Shown here: positions 20,001-28,545 of the stretch, in pieces | Layout of the letters: every line of letters starts with the position of its first letter | Position numbering within the stretch: the first letter of the stretch is position 1 | From: Nocardioides humi | GTDB taxonomy: Bacteria > Actinomycetota > Actinomycetes > Propionibacteriales > Nocardioidaceae | Assembly (NCBI RefSeq): GCF_006494775.1 | Contig: NZ_CP041146.1 | Location: forward strand, 2,046,001 to 2,110,000 | Direction of reading: 5' to 3' | Length of the DNA: 64,000 nucleotides | Notes under the pieces: model-generated | Seen by the model: the letters and a program-made list of their open reading frames with translations, nothing else | Told to the model about the DNA's origin: nothing | Database searches by the model: none | Program-made: the position numbers and the translations under genes

Positions 20001-22913
20001 CTGGCCCGCGGGATCGGTGACCGAGATGATCCGCCCGAGGATGTCGTAGTCGTAGCGCACCCGGTCCGGTCGGACCAGCGACCACCCGACCTGGACGAAG
20101 CCGTCCGACGCCGGGTTGGCGCAGCCGCTGGCGGCGGTGCCGATGTAGCGGAACAGATACATGTTCGACCCCGGCGGGCCGGTGTAGGCCTGGTCGATGC
20201 AGAGCTTGTCGTACTTCTGCCCGAGGACCGTCGAGGTCAGCGGGAACAGCAGCGTCTGCGGGTTCAGCAGCCGGAGGATCTGCTGGACGATGCCGCCGCC
20301 GGAGCCGGTCAGGTCGATCGGCAGGTCGACGTCGCCGATCGTGGCGCCGACAGAGCGCAGCTTGAAGGTGTGGCGAGTGCCGTCGCGATCGATGTAGGGC
20401 ATCGACAGCGGCTGCAGGACGGTCTGGATGTTGGGCAGGACGGGCAGCCCGCCGATGCCGAACCCACCGGCGAACCCGCCCGTCTCGCCGAGGTCGAACT
20501 GCCAGCCGATGCCGAGCGGGTCGTTCATGCTGTCGGAGAAGTGGTCCTGGGAGTTGTAGACCCGCCCGATCCCGAGCGCGAGCCGGCCAGGGGCCTGGAC
20601 CGGCGTGGTGTCGGTGTGCTGGACGACGAGGTTGCCGTTGGCGACGTTGACGCTCGCGCTCCCCCCACCACCGAGGTCGGTGGTGTCGTAGGTCCACCAG
20701 TCCTCCTTGCCGAGCCCGCCGCCGCACACGGTGATCTGGGCGTAGACCTCGGGAGAGGCGCCCAGCAGGTCGGAGGCGATCGCGGGGATGTCGATCAGGT
20801 CGCAGCCGCGCTGGGTGCCGACCACCGCGGCGAGGAAGTCGCCGACCCGGGTGGCACCGACCGGGATGTCGATCCGTGTGATCGAGGCGGTCAGGTCGCT
20901 GACGCCGCCGCACAGGACGGTCACGATTCCCGAGCAGACCGGGAGGGCGGTGTCGTCGAGCTTGAAGATGCTGCCCACGGCGAGCAGGGTGCTCTGCAGC
21001 GCGGAGGTGAGGGTGACGTCGCTGATCGCCGACGATCCGGCGTTGTGGGCGGTGATCGTGATCTCGGCGACGTCGCCGGTCCAGAACACCGGCTCCTCCT
21101 CCGTGCCGCCGGAGGCGCCGGTGACGTTCACCTCGAGGACGGGCAGCGTCGCGTCGTACGCCCAGGTCTCGTCGAGGAAGGTGGCTCCGGCGCCACCGAT
21201 GCCGCCGAACAGGACCATCTGGCCGCTGTCGTCCGAAGCCATCGACATCCCGGCCCGGCCACTCGGCGAGGCGATGCCGACGGCCCTGGCCCAGTCATCG
21301 CCCGTCCAGGCCCAGGTGTCGTTGTGCAGGACCGGCGTGGTGCCGTCGTAGGAGATGCCGCCGAACAGGACGACCGCGCCCTGCGACGGATCGACGCCCG
21401 TGCCCGGCGGTACGACGCCCAGGCCCGCGTCCAGCGTCATCGCCATCGAGCTGCGCGCGGGCGGCTCGTGGTCGGGACTCTGCGCGGTCCAGGCCGAGGC
21501 CGCCGGACCGAGCACCCAGGTGTCGTCCAGCGTCGTGCAGGTGCCCGAGCCGCAGGTCGAGGCGCCGCCGAACAGGACCAGCTGGTTCGTCGAGGCCGAG
21601 TACGCCAGGCCCCCGTCGAAGCGGGCCGCCGGGGCGCCGGAGGCACCGTGCGCCTGGACCTGGGTCCACGCGTTCGCCTTCAGCTGCCAGGTGTCGTTGC
21701 GAGCGCCGGAGGCGTTGGTGCCGCCGAAGATCACCAGACCACCACGGGCGGTGTCGTAGGCCATCATCGCGCCCGCCCGAGCCGTCGGCGCCGTGCCGGT
21801 CGGAGTCAGCTGCGCCCAGGTGGTGCCGTCCCACGCCCAGACGTCGCCCAGCCACCCGCTCGCGCTGCTCTGGCCGCCGAACAGGACCAGCGTGCCCAAG
21901 GTGGCGTCCCACGCCATCGACGCGCGGTAGCGGACCGGCGGGCTCGTGGCCGGGGTCTTCTGGACCCAGTCGATGCCGTTCCACACCCACGTCTGCGCCA
22001 GCGCCGTGCCCGCGCTGTTGCGGCCACCGAACCGCACGACCTGGTCACGCGTCACGTCGTACGCCATCACGGCCTCGGTCGACGCGTCGGGCTGGGAGCT
22101 CGGAGCGAGCTCGACCCAGTTCGGCGACAGATACTCCCCCGGGTCCGGCGCCGCCGCGGCGCGAGGGGTGCCGGTGAAGGCCGCCTGACGGACCCGGCCG
22201 GGGGGCTGTCCTCCCGCGCCCTCCTGGTCCGGCGGGTCGACTGCATCCCCCGACGGCTCGTCGGTGGGCTGGTCGCTCGGCTCGTCGGTGGGCTGGTCGC
22301 TCGGCTCGTCGGTGGGCTGGTCGCTCGGCTCGTCGGTCGCGTCGCCCGGAGGCGACCTCGGGGCCGGCGCCGGCTCGTATCCTTCGGCGATCGTGAGCGG
22401 ATCGGCGTCGGGCACCTCGTCTGCCTGCCGGGTCTCGGAGTAGACGCACACCTCCGTGCCACCGTCTGTCGCGAGAAGCAGATCGAGCGGACTGGCTCCG
22501 TCCGCCTCGTCGCCCGCCCCTGCTCCGGAGGCACTCGGCTTCTCGCACGCCTTCTTCGACTTCGCGCCAGGGCGCCTCACCTCGCCCGAGGCCGCCTCCT
22601 CCGCGTCCTTCAGCTTCACGCCGTCGCCGGCCTTCGGGCGCTTCATCGCCTTCAACGGATCGAGATCGACGTCGAACGCCTCACCGGCACCGGCCAGAGG
22701 ACCGCGCTCGGCACGGGGTCGATCGGTCACGAGGACGACCGTCACCACACTGCCGACCAGCACTGCCACGGCGGTCGCGGCGACCACGAGCCGGCGCGTG
22801 ACAGTCGCACCCGCCGGAGTCAGGATCCGGGCGAGCCGTCGAGCAGCGACGGTCAAGGAAGCGACGAGCCGTCGGCGAAGGATGCGAGCGAGATCGCGTG
22901 CACGAGCAGCCAT
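11014..22913 (-). CDS. Giant membrane-anchored Rhs polymorphic toxin (about 3,970 aa; one frameshift)
   Basis: The start is the ATG at 22,913 (MAARARDLARIL) behind gggagggg. In order: a membrane segment (residues about 42-62); an acidic linker with DEPSDQPT repeats; Kelch repeats (about 22.0-21.1 kb, repeated LVLFGG and DTWAWTGDDW); YD repeats (20.1-19.0 kb); a LamG-type domain (18.9-18.2 kb, AYWRLGETSG, DGEWHHVVYTYDG); RCC1 repeats (17.5-16.5 kb, VWAWGSNVSGQIGKGS); more YD repeats; a Gly-rich region (15.5-14.7 kb); YD repeats (14.6-12.3 kb); an Rhs core ending LNMTDPDGH (about 11.82 kb); and a variable tip to GTELP. A one-base loss in a C run at 15,149-15,152 splits it into two frames. With one base restored the Gly-rich frame reads on without a break, so the gene is probably intact. 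Confidence 0.9.
22233..22340 (-). repeat. Tandem 24-bp repeats encoding DEPSDQPT
   Basis: The plus strand shows tcggtgggctggtcgctcgg repeated head to tail, giving TDEPSDQP three to four times in the extracellular linker just after the Rhs membrane anchor. It probably acts as a flexible, length-variable spacer. Confidence 0.85.
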
Positions 22914-23166
22914 CGGGGTGGTCCCCTCCCGCGACGCCGGCCCCAAGTCACGTTCACCCGAGCGTGACCGGCGTCACATCTGCCGAATGATCTTCGTAGC
23001 CCCTCTCAAAAATCGCCATGCCCAGAAGTGACCAACTTCGATGGTCGGATCGGACCATTCGAATCGGGACCCCGACCTCCCTTGACAGCCCGACAGGCGC
23101 GGGGCGTTCATGGAGGCCGGGGCGACGTACGTCGGCATGGGGCCATCTCCGGAAGGAGCGAGCCCT
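22914..23166. promoter_or_regulatory. Divergent intergenic region between rhs and the transglycosylase-like gene
   Basis: The 253-bp gap carries an inverted repeat atggtc-N6-gaccat (about 23,041-23,058) and a ttgaca at 23,082-23,087 followed 17 bp later by a weak -10 (cgttca) facing the plus-strand gene. It probably holds both divergent promoters; the exact sites are uncertain. Confidence 0.35.
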
Positions 23167-24312
23167 GTGGCACGCGGATCTCGGGACCGCACGCTGCGGC
23201 ACAGCGTGGCACTCGCCGTGCTCAGCTCGTGCGCCATCACCGTCGCCGCTGTCGTCGCGACCACGTTGACCCTGGCGTCTGCCGACACCAGGAGCTCGCC
23301 ACCCCAGGGCGACCGAGTCGGCACGACGACGGCGTCGCTCGAGATGCTGCCGGCAGCACCGACCGCGACCGGGCCGTCGGTCTCCGAGGCGTGGTTCCGC
23401 GTGGTCGCTCCCGGCAAGGCCGGGCGGGCGCGGATCCAGGCCATCCCGCAGCCGGCGCTGACGGCGTACCAGCGTGCCGAGACGGTGCTCGCGGGCGCCG
23501 CCGCGGAGTGCCACCTGCCATGGATGCTGCTGGCCGCCATCGGCCGCATCGCGACCGATCACGGCCGGGTCAGGGACTCGCGGCTCGATGACGACGGCGT
23601 CGCGACGCCACCGATCATCGGCCCGACCGTCCGCGACGACCGACGGAGCCCGATGTCCGACACGGACGGCGGCCGGCTCGACCAGGACCCCGTCCACGAC
23701 AGGGCGATCGGCCCCCTCCATCTCACGCCCACCACCTGGGCGCACGTCGGCGTCGACGCGGACGACGACGGCGCACGCAACCCGCAGGACATCGACGACG
23801 CGGCCCTCGCCACGGCCGTCCTGCTCTGCAGCGGAGCGACGGACCTGAGCGTCGTCGCCCACCAACAGGCGGCCCTGGCGACACTCAACACCAACGCCGT
23901 GTTCGCGCGGCGGGTGCTGGACGTGGCGGCGGCCTATCAGGCGGATGCGCTCACGCAGGAGTCCGCGGTTCCGATCGTCCTTCCCGGCCCCGGGCCCGAT
24001 ACGGCGACGGGCCCGGCAGCCTCAACCGAGGCGACAGCCGAGGCGACCGTGCTGGCGGTGAAGTCCTGGCTGGACGCCACCGCGGACAGGCACTGGTCGG
24101 AGCTCCGGCAGCCGAGCGTCCGCGCCACGCCGCCCGACTCGGCGCCGTCCTCGGCACCGAGCACCCTGCCCTGTACGCCGACGCCCACGACGACCGCGAA
24201 CCCGGAAGTCTCGGGGGACCCGACGCCTCCCGCCCCGACGGACATGCCGACCTCCGCACCACCGCTGGAGACGCCGGTTCCCGGCTGTCCGGTGACCCCG
24301 GAGGTCCCGTGA
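23167..24312 (+). CDS. Secreted MltB-like lytic transglycosylase homologue, possibly inactive
   Basis: I chose the GTG at 23,167, eight bases after ggaaggag, over an upstream ATG at 23,110; it gives 381 aa. An N-terminal signal or anchor (LAVLSSCAITVAAVVATTLTL) leads to an SLT-type domain of the MltB kind: ALTAYQRAETVLA, CHLPWMLLAAIGRIATDHGR, IGPLHLTPTTWAHVGVDADDDG and DIDDAALATAVLLC. In active relatives the GRI-x-S-x-HG block carries the catalytic Glu (IES). Here it reads IAT, so catalysis is doubtful. The C-terminus is Pro/Thr-rich. It is divergent from rhs and could help it cross or anchor in the cell wall (inference). Confidence 0.75.
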   Translation: MARGSRDRTLRHSVALAVLSSCAITVAAVVATTLTLASADTRSSPPQGDRVGTTTASLEMLPAAPTATGPSVSEAWFRVVAPGKAGRARIQAIPQPALTAYQRAETVLAGAAAECHLPWMLLAAIGRIATDHGRVRDSRLDDDGVATPPIIGPTVRDDRRSPMSDTDGGRLDQDPVHDRAIGPLHLTPTTWAHVGVDADDDGARNPQDIDDAALATAVLLCSGATDLSVVAHQQAALATLNTNAVFARRVLDVAAAYQADALTQESAVPIVLPGPGPDTATGPAASTEATAEATVLAVKSWLDATADRHWSELRQPSVRATPPDSAPSSAPSTLPCTPTPTTTANPEVSGDPTPPAPTDMPTSAPPLETPVPGCPVTPEVP

Positions 24313-24347
24313 ACGGGATCCACGCAACGGCCCCCGGACGACGGGGC

Positions 24348-24968
24348 CTACATCCGCAGGCCGGTGGCCACCAGGGTGACGTACTCCATCGTGAGGCTTC
24401 CGCCGAGCGCGTCGATCGCCGCTCCGGCGGACTCCAGGATCTCGGATCTCTGCTCGGGAGACAGTCGGGTGAGACCGCCTGTGGTGGGCAGGAGGGCGAG
24501 CCATTCCTCGCGGGTGTAGGACCTGCTCCAGGTGAAGCGCCACTGCTCGACGCCCTCGAACACACCACTGTCGCCGATGGACTCCGCGACCCTGGCATAG
24601 CCCGCCTGGTAGAGCTCCAGAGGTCGTCGTCCCTGGGCACCGAAGGGCGAGTCGGGCACCACGCGGCGGTACGCCTCAGCGGTCGCCTCCGCGATGGGCT
24701 CGGGCGGCTCGAAGACGTGCCCGAAGATCGCGAGTCGACCACCGGGACGCAGTACGTCAGCGGCTTTCGGGACTCCGATCGCCGGGTCGACCCAGTGCCA
24801 GGACTGCGCGGCAGTCACCACGTCGAACGGTCGGCCCCGCCGCGTCCCATGCCTCGAAGGTCGAGACCTCGACGTCGAGCACGCGGAGCGCCGACCGGTC
24901 ACCCATGATCCGTTCGACCAGGCCGGCGGGGTACGGCGACCGGGCCTCGTCATAGCTCTTCGTGTCGA
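24348..24968 (-). pseudogene. Class I SAM methyltransferase, lacking motif I and frameshifted
   Basis: The N-terminal part reads VDTKSYDEARSPYPAGLVER and then RVLDVEVSTFEAWDAAG. Relatives have VLDVGCGTG plus about 40 residues between VLDV and VEVSTFEAW, so SAM motif I has been deleted. At 24,835-24,838 a run of four C (minus-strand GGGG) needs one more base to join GRPFDVVTAAQSWHWVDP and the rest, to YVTLVATGLRM. No convincing start codon is seen. The frameshift may be an error, but the internal deletion looks real. Confidence 0.75.
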
Positions 24969-25579
24969 CGCCGAAAGACTCAGCCGTGCCGACCGGCGTG
25001 CATCTGCAGGACGCCCGCCAACAGCTCTTCGATGCCGCCGAGCGCATCCTCCTGCGCGATGGCCCGAGCGCGCTGACCAGTCGCGCGGTCACCGACGAGG
25101 CCGGCTGCGCCAAGGGCGTCCTGCACCGTCACTTCACCGACTTCGACGGCTTCCTGGCCGAGCTCATCCTCGATCGCGCCGCGCAGATGGAGGAGCACTC
25201 GGCCCGACTGATGGCCGCGCTCGGCGTCGGCGCCGTCGAGCAGAATCTCGCGCGTGCCCTCAGCGCACTGTTCAGGCCCGTCCCCGTGGCGATCCTGCCG
25301 CTGATCACGTTCCGCGACGAACTGCGCATCCGGCTCCGCGAGCTGCGACCGGGCGGCGGGATCGCGATCCTGTCCGACGCAACCAGGGCCGTCTCCGCGT
25401 ATCTCGCCGCGGAGCGCGAGGCCGGCCGACTCTCCGCCGCCGCCGACATCGACGCGCTCACGCTGTCGCTGGTCGGCGGCGGCCACCTCCTCCTCGCCGA
25501 CCGCCACGCCGACAGGCCGGGCCCCGCGGCCGTCGAGCGGTTCGTGACCGCAACCCCGAGGGACGCCCTGACGACATAG
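24962..25579 (+). CDS. TetR-family transcriptional regulator
   Basis: 205 aa from a GTG at 24,962; a GTG at 24,998 is also possible. The N-terminal HTH is clear (ARQQLFDAAERILLRDGPSA, TSRAVTDEAGCAKGVLHRHF) and the rest is the all-helical ligand-binding domain. It is divergent from the methyltransferase remnant and probably once regulated it. The stop codon TAG lies inside the 14-bp sequence that is repeated around the IS481 elements. Confidence 0.85.
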   Translation: MSTPKDSAVPTGVHLQDARQQLFDAAERILLRDGPSALTSRAVTDEAGCAKGVLHRHFTDFDGFLAELILDRAAQMEEHSARLMAALGVGAVEQNLARALSALFRPVPVAILPLITFRDELRIRLRELRPGGGIAILSDATRAVSAYLAAEREAGRLSAAADIDALTLSLVGGGHLLLADRHADRPGPAAVERFVTATPRDALTT

Positions 25580-25587
25580 CCACGGGA
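25574..25587. repeat. 14-bp repeat flanking IS481 elements, copy 1
   Basis: acatagccacggga occurs here, between the two elements (27,050-27,063) and after the second (28,490-28,503). It is best read as target-site duplications from two successive insertions. Confidence 0.85.
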
Positions 25588-27049
25588 TGTGATGTCTCAG
25601 GACATCGGTGACAGTTCTGCATCAGGGCATCGGTGACACTTGCTGTGTCAGGACATCGGTGACACTTCAGTCGTGGGGTGCGGCTCCTCGACCTCCACGA
25701 GGTCTTCCGTTGCCGACGTAGGTGATGCCGGGTGCGGGTCGTTGGTGTTCGATGAGGATCTCGCCGTCGAGGTCGGCGACGGTGATGTTGTCGCCCTCGA
25801 CGATGACCAGAACGTCCTGGAAGCCGTAGCGTCCGTCGACCTTGTAGTTGACCCCGGCCAGCATGAAGGTGCCGGCGGTGCTCAACCTCCTGACGCTGGT
25901 GCCAGCGGGCAGGTCCTGCGGCACGGGCGCGGGTCGAAGGCGCTTCGCGGCGGTCTGGACGAAGAACGGCTCCTCGGGCTTGGGTCGCGGCGCCTCGGCT
26001 TTCTCGGTGGTCTGCCAGGCGGTCTGTGGTGTGAACCGACCGGGGAGGCCTTGGTGGGGGCGTTGGGTGTTGTAGAGGTGGTCGAACGCGTCGACCTGGG
26101 CCTGCAACTCGGCCAGGCTGGCGGCAAGGGGCTGCTTGTCGAGATACCGAAACAGCGTTTGGTGGAAGCGCTCGTTCTTACCCTGGGTGGTGGGCTTGTA
26201 CGGCTTGCCGGTGATCGTCTCGACACCCAGCGAGGAGACATGCTCCACGAGCTGGCCCAGATAGCCACGCCGGGAGGGGTTGAGCGCGAGCCCGTTGTCG
26301 GACAGCAGCCGCTGCGGCACACCGTGCGCGGTGACTGCCTTGTCGAAGACCACGATCGCGGCGTCAGCGGTCTCGCCTTCCGCGACGTGAGAGGCGACCG
26401 CGTAGCGGGAGTGGTCATCGACGAGCTGGAAGATCACACACTTGCGGCCGCCCGTGAGGACGTACCCATATCGGCTCGGTGGCGTCGAGCTGCCAGCAGG
26501 CGTTCGGGGCGGGATAGACGAACCGCCGCCATATTGTGGCGGGCCGAGCGGGGCTTCTTCCTCGGCTCCAGACGAGCCACGCCGGCCTCGCGGAAGATCC
26601 TCGACAGCGACGCCGTCGACGGCACGGCCTCGAACCCCATCGCCTTCATCTTGTCGTGCACGCTGATCGGCCCGCAGTCCAGACCGGAGGACTCCAGCGC
26701 CGCGCGGACCTGCAGGGCCGAGGCCTTGGCCTCCTCGCTCAACCGCGACGGGCTCGACCGCGGTCGCCTCGAACGTGGTTCAAGCACCGCCGCCGGCCCG
26801 TCGACCTGGGCGCGTTTGCGGAGCTCGTAGAACGACTTGCGCGAGATGCCGTGCTCAGCACAGAACGTCGACACCGCCCCGCGCGGGGCGTCATCGGGCC
26901 ACTGAGCGATCGCGAGACGGACACGAGGATCGATGAGTTCATTCGCAGCCACCGCCCGAGATTCGAGGCAGAAGTGTCACCACCACGAACCCTCAAAGTG
27001 TCACCGATGTCCTGATGCAGAACTGTCACCGATGTCCTGAGACATAACA
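25588..27049 (-). mobile_element. IS481-family element A
   Basis: About 1,462 bp bounded by the 14-bp repeats. Each end carries two or three copies of a subterminal motif (tcaggacatcggtgacag on the left, its reverse complement on the right), a likely transposase-binding array. The transposase gene is damaged. Confidence 0.85.
25667..26952 (-). pseudogene. IS481-family transposase, frameshifted (element A)
   Basis: The N-terminal part (26,952 to about 26,560) has the HTH domains (AVSTFCAEHGISRKSFYELR). The C-terminal part (26,437 to 25,667) has the integrase core with LLSDNGLALNP (Asp) and KNERFHQTLF (Glu). Compared with element B, short insertions around 26,475-26,540 (for example caatatggcgg and an extra atatggg) break the frame over the segment holding the first catalytic Asp (QMDATEY in element B). 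Confidence 0.85.
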
Positions 27050-27063
27050 ACATAGCCACGGGA
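27050..27063. repeat. 14-bp repeat between the IS481 elements, copy 2
   Basis: Same acatagccacggga sequence as at 25,574 and 28,490; it separates the two inverted elements. Confidence 0.85.
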
Positions 27064-28489
27064 GTGTCATGTATCAGGACATCCCTGACAGTTCTGTATC
27101 AGTAGATTCCTGACGTTTGGGCGGCGTTGGGTCCTGACACTTCTGGCTCTGTTGAGCAGTGTCGAATGAACCTGTTGATCCCCGTGTCCGACTCGCTATC
27201 GCACTGTGGCCTGATGACGCTCCCCGCGGGGCGGTGTCGACGTTCTGTGCCGAACACGGGGTGTCGAGGGAAACGTTCTACATGCTCAGGCGGCGTGCGG
27301 CCGCCGACGGTCCGGCAGCAGCTCTGGAGCCGCGATCGAGGCGTCCGCGGACCAGTCCCAACAAGGTCGGCGACGATGCGCGTGAGCAGGCCCTGGGCGT
27401 GCGGGCAGCGCTGGAGTCTTCCGGCTTGGATCACGGGCCGATCAGCGTCCACGACAAGATGATGACGATGGGCCTCGAGCCCGTCCCGTCGGTCGCGACG
27501 CTGGCGCGGATCTTCCGTGAGGAAGGTGTGGCGCGCAAGGAGCCTCGCAAGAAGCCGCGTTCGGCCTGGCGCAGGTTTGTGTATCCGGCCCCGAACGCGT
27601 GCTGGCAGATGGACGCCACCGAATACGTGCTCACCGGCGGCAGGAAGTGCGTGATCTTCCAGCTCATCGACGACCACTCCCGCTACGCCGTCGCCTCTCA
27701 CGTCGCGTGGGGCGAGACATCCGCGGCCGCGATCGTGGTCTTCGACAAGGCCGTGGCCGCGCACGGAGTCCCACAACGGCTGCTGTCTGACAACGGGACA
27801 GCGCTCAACCCCTCCCGACGCGGATTCGTGGGCCAGCTTGTCGAGCACGTGTCGTCCTTGGGCGTCGAAGCGATCACCGGCAAGCCCTACAAGCCCACGA
27901 CTCAGGGCAAGAACGAACGGTTCCACCAGACGCTGTTCCGCTATCTCGACAAGCAGCCCCTGGCCGCCAGGCTCGCAGAACTCCAGGCCCAGGTAGACGC
28001 GTTCGACCGCATCTACAACACCGAGCGTCCCCACCAGGGACTGCCGGGCCGGGTCACACCACTGACGGCATGGGAGGCCACCGCCAAGGCCGAAGCGCCG
28101 CGCCCCAAGCCCGAGGAGCCCTTCCTTGTCCAGGCCGTCACCAAGCGGCTTCAGCCCGTACCAGCGCCGCAGGACCTGCCGGCCGGCACCAGTGTCAGGA
28201 GGTTGAGCACCGCGGGCACCTTCATGCTGGCCGGAGTCAACTACAAGGTCGACGGACGCTACGGCTTCCCGCAAGTCCTGGTCATCGTTGAGGGCGACAC
28301 CATCACCGTCGCCGACCTCGAAGGCGAGATCCTCATCGAGCACCAACGCGCCCCCGCCGGCGTCCGATACGTCGGCAACGGCCGACCACCCGGAGGACGC
28401 GGACCCGGAGAAGTGTCAGGGAAGTCCTGAGACACCTTCTGTCAGGGATGTCTTGATACAGAACTGTCAGGGATGTCCTGAGACAACAC
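27064..28489 (+). mobile_element. IS481-family element B
   Basis: About 1,426 bp, inserted in the opposite orientation to element A. Its ends carry repeated aggacatccctgacag motifs. The two elements are diverged relatives, not identical copies, so they are separate insertions rather than a simple duplication. Confidence 0.85.
27159..28430 (+). CDS. IS481-family transposase (element B)
   Basis: An intact 423-aa transposase. It has N-terminal HTH domains (VSTFCAEHGVSRETFYMLRR), then the DDE integrase core: QMDATEYVLTGGRK (Asp), LLSDNGTALNPS (Asp) and TTQGKNERFHQTLFRYL (Glu). A C-terminal beta-rich region ends NGRPPGGRGPGEVSGKS. Likely able to mobilise itself and perhaps element A. Confidence 0.92.
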   Translation: MSNEPVDPRVRLAIALWPDDAPRGAVSTFCAEHGVSRETFYMLRRRAAADGPAAALEPRSRRPRTSPNKVGDDAREQALGVRAALESSGLDHGPISVHDKMMTMGLEPVPSVATLARIFREEGVARKEPRKKPRSAWRRFVYPAPNACWQMDATEYVLTGGRKCVIFQLIDDHSRYAVASHVAWGETSAAAIVVFDKAVAAHGVPQRLLSDNGTALNPSRRGFVGQLVEHVSSLGVEAITGKPYKPTTQGKNERFHQTLFRYLDKQPLAARLAELQAQVDAFDRIYNTERPHQGLPGRVTPLTAWEATAKAEAPRPKPEEPFLVQAVTKRLQPVPAPQDLPAGTSVRRLSTAGTFMLAGVNYKVDGRYGFPQVLVIVEGDTITVADLEGEILIEHQRAPAGVRYVGNGRPPGGRGPGEVSGKS

Positions 28490-28503
28490 ACATAGCCACG
28501 GGA
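28490..28503. repeat. 14-bp repeat flanking IS481 elements, copy 3
   Basis: Third acatagccacggga copy, directly before the promoter region of the HNH gene. Confidence 0.85.
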
Positions 28504-28516
28504 GACCTCTTGCGGT

Positions 28517-28532
28517 TCGAACATATGTTCGA
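28517..28532 (+). promoter_or_regulatory. LexA (SOS) box upstream of the HNH gene
   Basis: tcgaacatatgttcga is a perfect 16-bp palindrome and fits the actinobacterial/Bacillus LexA consensus CGAACRNRYGTTYG. It lies 14 bp upstream of the ATG, overlapping or just before a taggat -10-like element, where bound LexA would block transcription. SOS control of 13E12-type genes is established in mycobacteria. Confidence 0.88.
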
Positions 28533-28545
28533 GTAGGATGAGCAC

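Noticed and set aside
17181..22967. 1,928-aa open frame on the plus strand
   Set aside because: Antisense shadow of the giant Rhs gene; low-complexity Arg/Gly/Val-rich translation with no domain.
25574..28503. CRISPR-like repeats (three 14-bp copies)
   Set aside because: Spacing equals whole IS481 elements; these are insertion target duplications.
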